DNA of 64,000 nucleotides, from NCBI GenBank assembly GCA_011634665.1, contig WAEK01000002.1:1824001-1888000 (forward strand), in the 5' to 3' direction. Positions 13,876-27,407 of this stretch are shown here, in pieces. Positions within the stretch are counted from its first letter, which is position 1; every line of letters starts with the position of its first letter. A program made the translations under genes and the position numbers. Source of the DNA: Mortierella sp. BCC40632. Taxonomy: Eukaryota > Mortierellomycota > Mortierellomycetes > Mortierellales > Mortierellaceae. The notes beneath the pieces were generated by a model. It ran no database searches. It saw only the letters and a list, made by a program, of their open reading frames with translations, and was not told where the DNA came from.

Positions 13876-14947
13876 AGAATAACTGGTCATATCATTACCC
13901 AAGGCTCGGATGGACGCATTGCTAAGTACATAATCACACTATATTCTATGAAATAATTAGATCCGTGATACAAAGGGTATTGAAGGTGCCAAGCCAGGAT
14001 CCAACACTCTGCTTCACTATCTAGCCAAGGCACTCCATGAAAAAGATCCTGCCCAGATTCGATTCCTGGAGGAGGTACCTCACCTCGAGGCAGCCGCCCG
14101 AATCTCGGTCACAAATCTTTCCAACTCGGTCAACAGCTTGGTCTCGGGTATGAACCAGATCCGAGAAGAGATCAAGGTCATGCGACAGATCAAGGGCTCT
14201 CCACCTAATGACCGGTTCATCGAAATCATGGAGGTAAGCGATCACACCGGATGCGTTTCCCCAGGCTACTTTATTTTATTTCATTTTATTTCATTTTATT
14301 TTGGTTGGATACCTGACCACGAGTTCTACTCCTCGTTCTTTCATAGAAATTCGCCGATGTGACTGATGAAGGCATCAAGATGATTGTGGAGGTGAACCAG
14401 AACCTTGAACAGGACTTGAAGAAGCTAATGGCCTACTATGGAGAAGACTCTGCCAATACCAAACCAGAAGAATTCTTTGGAATGCTCGTATCCTTCTCGA
14501 CCATGCTCCAGGTAAAGAAATAACTTTAGTCTACCTCGATCAAAAAGCAACTGAGTACCAACAGCCCCTCTCTTTCCCCCTCCTCATTACGTTCGATATC
14601 CCCATTGACACACATTCTCTTTCGCTTTCTCTCTACCCTTATAGAAATCTCAACTGGAAAACGAGGCTCTGGCACTCCGACTCTCCAAGAACCAGGCCAC
14701 ATTGAACAAGAACCGAAGACCCTCGGACACGACCAAGGAGAACAACAACAATCTCTTGGCAGTTCGGGATGGTCATCTCGACGATGCGATCCGAGGCCTT
14801 CGATCAGGTCTTCGTCGCAACCGACGGGATCGACCCATGTCTCATTTGTATTCAGAGCTTAGTATCGATGCTCTTAATGCCATCAACATGAACGTCCCCA
14901 AGGCAGGAGCCTTGACCCACTCTCGACAAAGCAGTCGGATACACTAA
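6147..14947 (+). CDS. formin (diaphanous/Bni1-type actin nucleator)
   Basis: Twenty-three exons join without a frame break to 2029 residues: 6147-6315, 6434-6472, 6657-6986, 7093-7688, 7827-8338, 8483-8711, 8810-9348, 9457-9654, 9753-10185, 10323-10430, 10577-10669, 10759-11082, 11199-12320, 12452-12599, 12699-12770, 12903-13030, 13177-13245, 13379-13465, 13579-13647, 13732-13815, 13961-14233, 14347-14511, 14645-14947. Domains in order: an N-terminal ubiquitin-fold/RA-like region (about 1-180), the GTPase-binding/FH3 armadillo region (about 350-870), coiled coils (about 970-1250), a proline-rich FH1 with about eight polyproline tracts (about 1330-1560), FH2 (about 1560-1930, opening with QLFWNKLP) and a DAD-like tail. 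The tail, DDAIRGLRSGLRRNRR at about 1975-1990, has the hydrophobic then basic layout of autoinhibitory DADs. Formins nucleate and elongate actin filaments at hyphal tips and septa under Rho control. The RA-like N-terminus is not typical of ascomycete Bni1/SepA. Confidence 0.93.
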
Positions 14948-14985
14948 AAGAATACTAGCTAATTGTAATGGGCAACACACTTATC

Positions 14986-14991
14986 AATAAA
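14986..14991 (+). terminator. formin poly(A) signal AATAAA
   Basis: A canonical AATAAA lies 39 bases after the formin stop codon. The next gene (RPL8) ends convergently 231 bases after the formin stop, so both 3' UTRs must be short or overlap. Confidence 0.5.
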
Positions 14992-15178
14992 AGTGAAAGA
15001 TCCTCTGATCATACTCATTTAAATATATCATTGACACGCCCTTTCCAGATCCACATCGGCGGATGAAAAATAAAATAAGTTAAATTAAAAAGTTGGGTTG
15101 GGTTTTTTCACAATTTATTCGGTGAACAAATGCTAGGGATAAGGGAGACCAAGAGAAAAAGGAATAAAGGACGACAAT

Positions 15179-16884
15179 TTACTCCTTGAGCTTCTTGGAA
15201 CCGCGGAGAAGACCAGTGCGGCGAGCAGCAATGAGACCAGCCTTCTGACCGGGGACAGCAGAGCGGGCAATGGTGGAAGCGTGACCAATGTGCTGGTGGT
15301 TTCCTCCTCCGTGGGGATGGTCGACGCTGTATTTTTTGTAATTTTTTTTTTCCAGAAGGATCGGATGAATATAGATTTCATGTCGAGCAAATGATTGAGA
15401 AAAGAGTATCCGTCGATGGAATTGTTTTCCCGTTTGGTGTTGGACAATCAAACAAAGGATATTTGGTTAGAGAGTTTTCAAGACAAACAAAACCCCTCAT
15501 GCACACTTGTACATCTTGCACAAAAAAAAAAAAAAAAAAAAAAATACGTACGGGTTCATAGCAACACCACGAGTCTTGGGCCACGAGTTGCGCTTGACGC
15601 GGTACTTGTGGAAAGCACGGCCGGCCTTCAAGAGGGGCTTGTCAATACGACCACCTCCGGCAACGATACCGACGGTAGCACGGGCGGTGGAGAAGACGAC
15701 CTTCTTGGCACCCGAGGGGAGCTTGATGCGGGTCTTGCCCTCATCGGGGTTGTGGCCGATGACGGTAGCATAGCCACCGGAGGTACGGGCCAAAGCGCCA
15801 CGGTCACCAGCGGACTCCTCGACGTTGCAGACAACGGTACCCTCGGGCATGGAACCCAAAGGAAGAACGTTACCAATGTTCAAGGCAGCCTTCTTACCGC
15901 AGTAGATGAACTGACCGGTGTAGGTACCCTCTATAAGTTTAAGAAAACAAGAGTTTGATTTTTGGTGAGGCACTGTTCCAGTCATGGATTGGGTCCGATG
16001 AAGAGTCGCTCAAGATGAGGGCTGCTCAGTAATGCTTACCAGTGGCAATGAAGGTCTCGGTGCGCATCTTGTATCTAAGCGATGGCGAGTCCAAAGTGGT
16101 CAGGAACAGGTTAGGTGTTGATTACTGATTAAGTCTTCCTCCTCCCTTTCTCTCTATTGGTCGAGATATATGGTGATCAAGCAGCTACTGCTAGTGTTGA
16201 TTGGATGCTGACAGGGAAATCGAATATTGAAGACTATGATAGTTGCCGTCTCGGCGACCAATGCCGCTCACATCAATGAGGTGTATATGGAGATCGTTGT
16301 GGATTTGGGATCTCCAAAGAACTTTACTAATCTGAGATCGAGGGGATATAGCGGGGCTGAAGAGTCGACTGCTGTTGTTGTTGTTGTTGCTGACCAAAAA
16401 AGAATCGCAGCCTGGACGACCCAGTCTTTCTGGTATGCCTCAGGATGTGAGAAGTCGCCGTTCATACTGGTCGTTGGTGTCTGTTGTAGTCCGCCCAAAG
16501 AATGCTGAATGCATACCGCACCCTCTCAGGCAACGGCTGTCGGGAAAAATAATAAGATTCTCCTGTTCCTGGGGGCTGGCCTTAGTCGTGCCTGGCGTAA
16601 TATATATATATATTTGTCGAAGCGCCTTTTCTATCCTCCAATAATCGCTCCTGGGGTGGTTGTCCGGTCAGTCGCTATTACCTGTAGGGATCACGGAACT
16701 GGACCTTGGCGAGGGGAGCACCACGACCGGGGTCGTGGATGACCTCCTTGACGATGCCGCGGATGTAGCCGGTACGCTCGGCGAAATCGAGGGAGCGCAA
16801 CTTGGCGGCACCCTTGCGCAGGCGAGTGTGCGACTTGAAGATTCCTCCGGGACCCTTACGCTGAGCACGAATGACACGACCCAT
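15179..16884 (-). CDS. RPL8: 60S ribosomal protein uL2 (L8/L2)
   Basis: Four exons (16884-16682, 16074-16040, 15930-15552, 15326-15179) give 254 residues, exactly the size of eukaryotic uL2. The start [13 protein letters not shown] and the highly conserved [18 protein letters not shown] block identify it without doubt. That block holds the histidine near the peptidyl-transferase centre. uL2 is a core protein of the large ribosomal subunit needed for subunit joining and peptidyl transfer. The second exon is only 35 bases. Intron 1 is about 607 bases, much longer than the others, and lies near the start codon, as is usual for fungal ribosomal protein genes. It is not low-complexity. I looked for C/D snoRNA boxes in it and found none. 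Confidence 0.98.
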
Positions 16885-17667
16885 TTTGCTATTGACAGGG
16901 GAGGGAGGAGAGAAAAGGAATGATCGTTTTTCGAGTTTTTGATCGAGATTGCCAGTTAGTCGCTGGTGAGCCTAGAAAAGGTGAGGATGGGTGTAATCGC
17001 TCTCTCCTGATGAAAATGAACAAAGCGCCAATATTGGCAAGGTGATGGTAACAGCATGCACGTTGGATTATGTTGATCCGTTCAAGATGAGTGCTGTAAT
17101 CGTTTGGTGGAGGGTGCAAACTGATTGCTTGCAAGTGTCTTTTTTTCCCTCTTTGATGTGATGATGTTGACGACTGTCTGCTCAGTAATCGCCTGGCAGG
17201 AAGATTAGATGGATACTGACGAATGAAAAAAACGATGCCATGCTCCTGTTCAGGTACTCTCGTCCCATGCTGGTTGCCCTGACCATGCAGACAAGTTGAC
17301 TCATTAGCTAAAGTCAGATGCCCCATGGCCAAGAAAACCAGGTCTCCAGAGACAGCCACGAGTTCCAGTATCCGGCAATGGGTGCGAATGTCCATGTTTG
17401 CCAGTTTCTCAGGTGTATCGTTGGATGGATGGTTGGACGATGGAGGATGTGTCCCTCTGCCCCCATGGATGTCCCTTGCTCTTTGCCCCCTTGGGGTGAA
17501 AAATTTCCCAGCCAGAGCACTCACAACTAAAAAATCGTGGAAAGAGAAGGCCTCTCCGAATGTCGCAGCTCTGGAGTATATTACCCAGTTTCTCTTGATT
17601 CTCCTTCATTGAGGACTGCAATTTATTGTGGCTTGTATCAGGTGAGCACATCTCTTGGAACGCGACT
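16885..17667. promoter_or_regulatory. RPL8 upstream region and PEX11 3' end
   Basis: This 783-base spacer is between two leftward genes. It contains open frames on both strands (for example 17325-17612), but none resembles a known protein and none has convincing splice structure. It should hold the RPL8 promoter (right of 16884 on this strand). No clear TATA box or repeat is visible. Confidence 0.4.
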
Positions 17668-17851
17668 CTACTTCTTGTTCACCTTCTGCCACTGGGCCTG
17701 AGCTCCCATGATTGAGGTAACCGTTCCTATAAGACCAACAACACCGTCATCCAAATTGACATATCCCAGAGATGAAGAGGGAATCAAAAGGTCCAATCCA
17801 TCTTGAAGCAACTGCTTGTTGACAGCGTATTGCTCTCTTTTAGACCCAAGC

Positions 17852-17885
<34 letters not shown>

Positions 17886-18889
17886 AATAGCGTTAGAGAC
17901 TCTCTGACAGGCATGGTTTGATAGAACATCTTTCTCCTCTCCAGATGTTGTTTTGCAAAGGATGCTAACCTGTCCAAGCTCTTGACTTCTGTTCGGGCGT
18001 GCGACTTTTCGGATTCGCCCTTGTTCTTCAGGCCACGAGCTGCCGTCTGACGACGGATCTGGATCTGGCGAGTCTTGTATAATCCCGTCAAGAATCCAAA
18101 GATGATGCCAGAGAGCCAAAACTTGTTGGCCAGCTCGGTGTATCGCTTGATGTTCTTGAATTTGTAGGCGCCTGCCCCATCAATCTATTCAAAGGAGAGA
18201 GAAACAAAATTGAAAATTTAGAAGAATAAAAAAAAAGTCTCATGTCAGAGATCTTTTAGGGCAAAGAATAGATCCTTTTCATGTGCTCAAGAGAAAAAAG
18301 AGGAAGAAAACAAACAACCCTCCGCCTCCCTTACAAAGACAAGAGCGTCAAGTGTGAGGTATCCAGCATAAGAAAGTTGCTTGCCAATTGTGAGAAGTCT
18401 GAGAGACTCATCTCGGAGTGAGGTTGCCGCCAAGGCTGATTCAACGTGTTCAACAGGCTTTCCTAAAGTCCGAGAGAGAGAGAGAAAGAGGTAATAGGTT
18501 CATTTCACTCCTTTCAATGCCATATTGCCATGATTGAGATGATACGATGGTCAAACAGTTTGTATTGTATTTTCCTACCGATTCTCATCACTTTTGTTTT
18601 CAGCAACAATGGGAGGGATACACGTTAATACTCGGACACAGGAACCGAACACGCTATTAGAGTGTAAACAGACAGAAAGACGACGAAGGAACTTACGTTT
18701 GCGGGATAGGGCCAAGTTTTTCTTCAAGTTGTTGAATCGAGCAACGGTCTCCTTGGTGGCACCTTGGCGAAGCAAGTACCAAGCAAGGAAGCGCGAAAAG
18801 TACTGGACTGCTCGGTAAAGCTTGTCACGACCGACCGTGGTGGCCGTAAACTTGATCCAGGGCTGGACATTGATGACTGAAGTCGACAT
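17668..18889 (-). CDS. PEX11: peroxisomal membrane protein PEX11
   Basis: Four exons (18889-18697, 18462-18335, 18184-17970, 17836-17668) join to 234 residues, the usual fungal PEX11 length. The N-terminus carries the conserved amphipathic region with GRDKLYRAVQYFSRFLAWYL, which in the family inserts into and tubulates the peroxisomal membrane. Later come KQLSYAGYLTLDALVF and a hydrophobic FWLSGIIFGFLTGLYK segment. The C-terminal region, SLGYVNLDDGVVGLIGTVTS, is the conserved second membrane span. PEX11 drives peroxisome elongation and proliferation. Intron 3 holds an A/T homopolymer of about 34 bases that acts as the pyrimidine tract on the coding strand. The acceptor of exon 4 (AAAAG/AGAGC) is weak but is the only one keeping the frame. 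Confidence 0.92.
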
Positions 18890-19260
18890 GGTTGCTCGTT
18901 GGGTTACGCGTTTGGATACTTATTTTTTTGTCCTCTGTCGAGAGAGAATGTGGTGTGTGATGGGGGGTGAAGATGGTGATGACAGACGATGGGAGAGACG
19001 CCGGAGCAATGGAATGGGGAGGGGAAGAAGTGCCGAAGATGGCTTTTCCAACTGAATAAGGTTCACGTGCGGCGCGATCCGTGCACTGATATTTTTCCCC
19101 ACCCACTGGACACCAAAAGCACGCAACTGGGCACAAGGGTTACCATAGATCAGAGAATACCCAGCGAAGAAGGCCTACGGTAACTCCATTTCGAGTAAAA
19201 CTTTGAAAAGAAAAAAAAAAAAAAAAAAAAGACTCTGATAATGCTTAAACTTTACTCTCC
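18890..19260. promoter_or_regulatory. PEX11 promoter region
   Basis: A 371-base spacer between the PEX11 start and the stop of the FANCE-like gene, both on the minus strand. It contains a short A-run near 19208-19230. No gene or clear core promoter element is recognised. Confidence 0.4.
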
Positions 19261-21688
19261 TCATCTCGTTTTCTTTTTCAGTAGAATATCCAGCTTATTA
19301 ACAACACTCTTCGATTGCCTTGCCTCCAAGCGCGTCGCACAAAAGGTCTTGAGTCGTTCTAAACTCTCAGCATCCTGGCACATGGGCCCTTGTCGAATGA
19401 TCCAGACCATAAGCAATTGAACTAACCGCTGGTTCGACAACCGGAAAGACTCTTGATGCAAATCTCGGACAGATCCATCACTTTTGTCTGCGAACTCTGG
19501 AGAGTATTGCTTCAGAATCTCTGTGCATTTGACATGCCTCTGGTCACCTTTGGGATCTTCTCTCTTCAATTGAGATGGCTCTCGTAGAGTCAACGGGCTG
19601 CTGGACCATGTCGAGGCAAGACTAAAAAGCTGATTCCAGAGCATTTCCAGAGAATACACAAACCGACCCCAGATTCTACTCGGCAGAGGACTCGGGACAT
19701 TCCCATTGCCAAGAACAGTCTGCAAAACAGTTAGATTGGCTCCTGTCAGGTAGACCACAGGTATTTTCTGTAGAATATTGTCCAGTTCGCCCTCGATTCC
19801 ACTGTCTTGGATATGCCCAGTTCCTGCTCCTCGCTGATCGGAAGTGGACGGCTCAAGAAGCTGGCTATTCAGGTCGGGTAGAATGAATAGAGGAAGTGGT
19901 AGGTTTAGCGCCCACTGCAGTCACATTTGGTCGTGATGAGAGAAATAAGTAAAGGAAATGGATAAAGTACCTAATGAAATGAGTTATGCTGGCTGATGAC
20001 AGCTCCCTTGGGATTTTTTGAACAAGCTCCGTAGCAAACTTGGAACAGTTAAAAGGATCTCTAAGGAGAGGCAAGAGAACCCCATCAACCATGGCTCGCC
20101 CGTGAGCTCGACCAGCTGTCAAGAGCGCATCCAAGAAAAGGCGAGACGGATTCGATCTCAACTGAAGTGCCTATGCTCCGAAATTAATCAGGTTCAAGAA
20201 TATAGCCTTTTAGTATGTCCGCTGAATAAAAATTGTAAAGAACAAAGCTTATGATATGTCTTTCATCTTCGATTCAGATACAAGGGCCATGCTTAACCTT
20301 TTGTAGAAACAGTGTTCGATAGAGAAACAGGCTGGTAGGATAAGAAAGTCCGAACAATTTGGTCCGACCCTCCTCCCCTGATGCCAAGTCTGCTTCACCT
20401 TGGACATCCTCGTGTGTAAGAAGCCCACTTCCCACCCCAGTATCTAAGGCTCGTGTATCTTCCGTGTCTTCACCCGCCAAAAAGATTTCGTTTGTGCACA
20501 GCCTGAAAAGGACACCATCCTCTAAATACTGCAGTCCTAGAGAAGATATCGCTTTGCTTGTCTATTATTGGTATTAGATCGTAGACGGCGACAGAGTGAT
20601 TAGAATACACAAATACATGAAATCAGACACCAATGGACTAGATGATTACCTCTTGTATAACTCTATCGCTATTAGACATGGAAGCCAATATAATAATTAG
20701 ACGTAGATCGTCCCACAAAAATATTTGTTGCTGTGAAAGTCCTGTCTGGGACAAGGCTCTGTCTTGCTCTTCAGAGTCAGCTGCATTGGTTCTAGAGATC
20801 GGGTCCAGCCCTTGATCCTTCCCTGAAGAAATGATCGAAAGCTCAATGTCAGAGGGCCGGTATCCAGCTGGCTGGATAATCTCTAGCTTTGGGCCGAGTG
20901 AAGATACAGCCAGAGTCAGCTCTTCGACTTGTTCTTGCTCTTGATTTGAGGTGGTCCTTCCGGTCGAAGCAGTGCTCTCCGTGATCTGATCCACTATCTT
21001 AATCGGCTCTGTGGACTCTTGCATTGGGTGGTCAAGTATCTGCTCTACCAAAGGGAGATTTTCTCCTGCTGTTTTGCTACCCGTCAAATTGTCCTTATTG
21101 ATTTCTAGGTCTCTATCAAGAACTTCTTCCGAGTGAACACTTGCACATTCACCGAGATGTGGGTGTTTCATCTGGTGCCTGGCAAGACTCTTTTCACGCC
21201 GTCTTTTTTGAAGAATGGAACGTACGTCCCCTGATGAAAGTTTTGCTGTTGACGGAGACGCCACTGAGGCTAAGGAAGTGTCCTGGGGCAGAACTGGGAC
21301 CAAGTCGTCAAGGCTTGGGCGAGCAGGGTGATCTAGTAGCTGAAGACACTTGTTCTCTAGACATGAGAAGTAGAGATGCAAGTTTGAAGAAATGAGCTAA
21401 AAGAACAGCATTTATTTTTGCATGGGCCAAACATCTTGCCTTTGCATTACCATCTCCGAATGGCAACAAGGAATCGATTTTCTGATCACACTCCAGGAGC
21501 ATGGTCTTCCAGGAATCAACTGTCTCAAGGTGTCTCCTGAAAGGAAGTTTAGTTTTCTCTCCATTCTGTGACATCGCTCGCTCTCGACAATAGGTACTAT
21601 ACAAAAGGTGTTTTTGAAGAGTGGAGCGAATTGAAAGAGAACTAAAAAGGTAATCTACACAGCCATAGTTCAAATATTGCAACTGGAT
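19261..21688 (-). CDS. FANCE-like protein (Fanconi anaemia core complex), 5' end uncertain
   Basis: Exons 21688-21451, 21356-20650, 20561-20298, 20170-19971 and 19864-19261 keep one frame. From the first clear ATG (21574) the product is 632 residues. However, the frame stays open upstream to a good CTTCTAG acceptor at 21689, so a short upstream exon with another ATG is likely. The middle third is acidic and Ser/Gln-rich, like the disordered centre of vertebrate FANCE. The C-terminal half is helical. Its NPSRLFLDALLTAGRAHG segment, followed by LLPLLRDPF, aligns by eye with the FANCE C-terminal repeats (SASRLL..AL..FC...Y..P.CSALLDPVL). FANCE bridges FANCC and FANCD2 in monoubiquitination during interstrand crosslink repair. 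The assignment is a pattern-level match only. It starts about 180 bases after the stop of the helicase gene on the same strand. Confidence 0.5.
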
Positions 21689-21864
21689 CTAGAAGAGCAC
21701 TACACAGACATACAAAGAAGGAGGGAGCAAGAGAGAAAGAAAGAAGCAAAGCAAAAAAAGAACCGTCCGGGAGGGAAGAACGAATCACCATCAAAAAGCG
21801 CCAACGTGCGTGTAGATCCTGGGAACAGCCATCCGCATAGTGAAGTGTTGTTTTCGTGGTCGCC

Positions 21865-23998
<2,134 letters not shown>

Positions 23999-25561
23999 TT
24001 TGGCTGCGAGAGAATAAGTCAGTGTTCAACATTAGTCAGGGTCAACCACACGGCTGAAGAATGAACAGTAATGAATTAGGAGACGCGATGATTCCATGCT
24101 ACCAATATGGCCATTTTTCGTGGCTCATGGTAGTTTAGGTGCGGAGTGTGTGAATTAGCTTTGGCTCGAGAATGTCACTAGTCATGAATGGTGGCGGAGT
24201 CGACGAGACATAGGGAAAAGGCACCGCCAAAGCAACACCTGAGCACAACCAAGGAAAACTATAGGAGACATGTCAGACGGACGACTTACCAAACTGTTGG
24301 TTCAGATCATGATTGCTCATTATCGGGAGCTGATGTGAATGAGTTGTTTGAAAGAGAAAGGATGGGGAGGAAAAGAGCTAGCCTTGGGGTGCAAGAGGAA
24401 GGTGAGTACAAAAAATCCTCTCGCCAAGATGTCACGGGAAGGGGTTGTGTCCTAGCCTTACTAAGAGACGTAGCCATGGTCCGCCACAAATGTCATGCCA
24501 TGCTCTACAAATCTTTTTTTACCTGCATCGGCCCATTCGCTCACGTTCACCTCCTCATGGCTAGGCTGTCATATGGAACAGCTCAACTTCACCTTCGCCT
24601 TCACTAATATTAATCATACTTCTCTCAGGAACATTCTGGCACGCGAGAGGCACGAGAGACGCGACAGGCGTATCGGCGCATGGGGCAAATGTGGGCATGG
24701 AGCCCTGTCTCTGTCTCATGGAGCATGCGACATGGTCCTACTGCACGTGGACTGACTGCACGTGCGGAGACAGGCGGACGGACGAACGGAGTCCCTGGGG
24801 CGGGGCACTTGGCAGAGAGAGTGAGAGTATGGTCTGGCAACGACAGGCACGGACTGCGTTGCTCAGCTGTGCTCGGGACGGGCAAGATCAAGAGAGGGAG
24901 AGGCTTCTCTCTCTCTCTCTCTCTCTTTCTCTCTTTCTCACTCCCGCCCTGTCACACCGACTCTCTCCCTTTCTCCTCTCCATCCATCTGTCCCTTTCAT
25001 CGATCTGTCAATCCACATTCTCCTCCCATCCCTTCGACTACCCCATCCCTACGACTACCCCATCCATCCGACCTTTCGCACCCCTTCCCCACAAGCTTCT
25101 TCCCCTTTCATTGACTCTGCTGCGCCGATCCATTTCAACCTTCACTCTCTCGCATCTCATTCCTAATTCTCATCGACCTGTGTCCCTGGAGGACCACATC
25201 CAAATCCAACGCCCTTGTGCACATCCCCGCCATCACATCCCAAGGCCCTTCCGCGATTGAGCCCAGGAGTAAATTCTCTTTTTCCCACCATGCTCCGGCC
25301 GTCCTCTCTCGACCGCACTGCACATAGCCGACAAAGCTCCTACGAGGTAGGTCTGCGTGCCACCCGCGCCACTTTTGACCCCATACCACCCTCTCCCCAG
25401 ACTATCTGTTCTGTATTCTGTGGGTGAGATGATGCCAAGAGACATTCTTTTGTCCTCGTTACCTTTTATCTTTTTTTTCCTTTGGGTTCAGTGACGCTCC
25501 TGTTCTGTTTTTATCCGTGCTAGAATCCGCTCCTATACCAAAAACACCGAGAGTGAGAGAG

Positions 25562-25598
<37 letters not shown>

Positions 25599-26260
25599 GA
25601 AAGAGAAAGAGAAAGAGAAAGAGAAAGAGAAAGAGAAAGAGAAAGAGAAAGAGAAAGAGAAAGAGAAAGTGGGTGAGCTTTGTTCGCATACAGGATACAG
25701 GAGCAGGCATCTCCGTACAGAACATCAGTACCGACTTACTCCCTCTCCTGTCTGCATGTGCACCACGTCAGTCTCTGCAGCCTTCCACGGTCGGAATATC
25801 AGAACAGTAACGGAAACAGTAGAAAACGACTCTTTGGGGACGGCAGGACATGCCTATGCAATTTGCACACAGAAAGAGTGTTGTCACTGCGCTCTCTTTC
25901 TCTTTCTCTCTTTCTCTCTTTCTCTTTCTCTCTTTCTCTCTTTCTCTGTCTCTTTCTTTCTTTCTCCGTCCTGCTTGTTGCCCTTTTTCTTGTTCGTTGC
26001 GTTATCATACCATCGCCTTCTCCTCTTCCTCTTCTTCCTCCCCTCCTATAATCCGAACAAAGAGCGAGAGCCCTTGTGCCCGGCTCCGACCGACCTAAGA
26101 GACAGGGCGGTCTCTGTTCTCCCCTTTCACCAAGAGCCAATCCAGCTAATCAACAAGGCTCTTTCTCTCCCCTTCCCTCTCTCTCACTTAGAACGCAGCA
26201 CCCTGCCCGCCCTATATTCAATCTCTGGAGACGCTCCTCCCACCACGCACTACAGACAAG
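23999..26260. other. large divergent intergenic region with simple repeats
   Basis: This 2.26 kb spacer separates the helicase (leftward) and the TRAK-like gene (rightward). Open frames such as 24188-24607 and 24691-25260 show no homology I recognise and are broken by simple sequence. It contains a (CT)n tract at 24906-24930, a GAGAAA hexamer array at about 25553-25669 and a further CT-rich block at 25890-25965. Presumably it holds both promoters. No TATA box is evident. Confidence 0.5.
25553..25669. repeat. GAGAAA hexanucleotide array
   Basis: About 117 bases of nearly perfect (GAGAAA)n, starting with more irregular GA/GAAA. On either strand it gives a fake open frame of alternating Glu/Arg-Lys or Leu-Phe residues. 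It lies about 600 bases before the TRAK-like start codon. Confidence 0.9.
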
Positions 26261-27366
26261 ATGCTCCGTAAGTTCGACCAAACGACATGTCTCTTTTTTG
26301 TACTTGCAGCCCGACAAAGAACGCGTGAGGACGAGCCAAGACTCGGAAAGAAGACGCATGAACAGGCGCGGACCGCACACCTGCGAGATCATGCACCCAC
26401 TGTCTACACACAAGTGAATCTGTTCCGCAATACTTTTGTGTCTCTCCCTTATTTAAAACGACCCACATGCCGACTGCACCTCCCCTACCCGTACGATCAT
26501 CAACGGCTACACAATCGCATTACTTACAGGATGACAAATATTGGTCTCTCTCTCTCTCCCTTTCTATTTCCTTCTTCTTCTCTGGCACCTGCCATGCCTC
26601 TGTACATTTCCATAGGCAAGGAAGTGCATCCAGAGACCAGCAACCTGATCCTCGAGGTCGAAAAGATTCATGACCCGGAGATCCTTAAACGGTTACTGAT
26701 CGAGAAGGAGCAGGAGAGGCAGGACCTAGCATCGAATCTAGACCTTGCTGCTCGCCTCGGCCTTGGGCTCCAGCAACAACTGCAGCAAGTCGAGATGGAA
26801 TCCAATGAAAAGGTACTCTTCTCGTAAAAAAAAAAAAAAAAAAATCCTCCGATAACCTAATGGGACCACTCAACGCGTTTCTCGAATATTTTTTCTTCAC
26901 TCGCTTACGCTTTTCTTTCTCTCCTTCCATGACAGATGCAACACCTTCAGGAGCAGAACCAGGCTCTGCAGAAAAAAGTAAACCTCGCACAGGATCTCAG
27001 CACACAACTCCGGGGATCAGAACATGAGGTTCGCAACCTGACAGGGCACAACCAATTCTTACAGAAAGAACTGGACAGTTGTCATGTCGAACTCAAAGCC
27101 TTCCGGAAAGAATTGGATGAGTTGACGGAACAAATGACTGAAATGGGAGTTGAAATGATTGCCGCCAAAAACAAGGTCAACTCGTATGCACGTCGTTTGG
27201 GCGAAGTGGAACAGGAACTGGCCAGGACCCGGGAATTGAATGTCAACCTTCAAATTCAACTAGAAAAGGCGCTCCAGAAACAGAAACAAACCCACACAAG
27301 CACTGCACAGGCTGTCAAACTGATTCAGTCTGACCTCGGCAAGGTAATTCGATTTGCGGCAGGGAG

Positions 27367-27407
<41 letters not shown>

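Noticed and set aside
16075..16681. snoRNA in RPL8 intron 1
   Set aside because: The intron is long and complex enough to host one, but no C box/D box pair is visible on the coding strand. An H/ACA RNA cannot be ruled out by eye.
19914..19971. Alternative FANCE-like splice to the CTGCAG acceptor at 19915
   Set aside because: It puts the frame into a stop within three codons after the phase-2 donor; the GAATAG acceptor at 19865 keeps the frame.
25517..25810. Lys/Arg/Glu repeat protein, or Leu/Phe repeat protein on the other strand
   Set aside because: Both come from the GAGAAA hexamer array.
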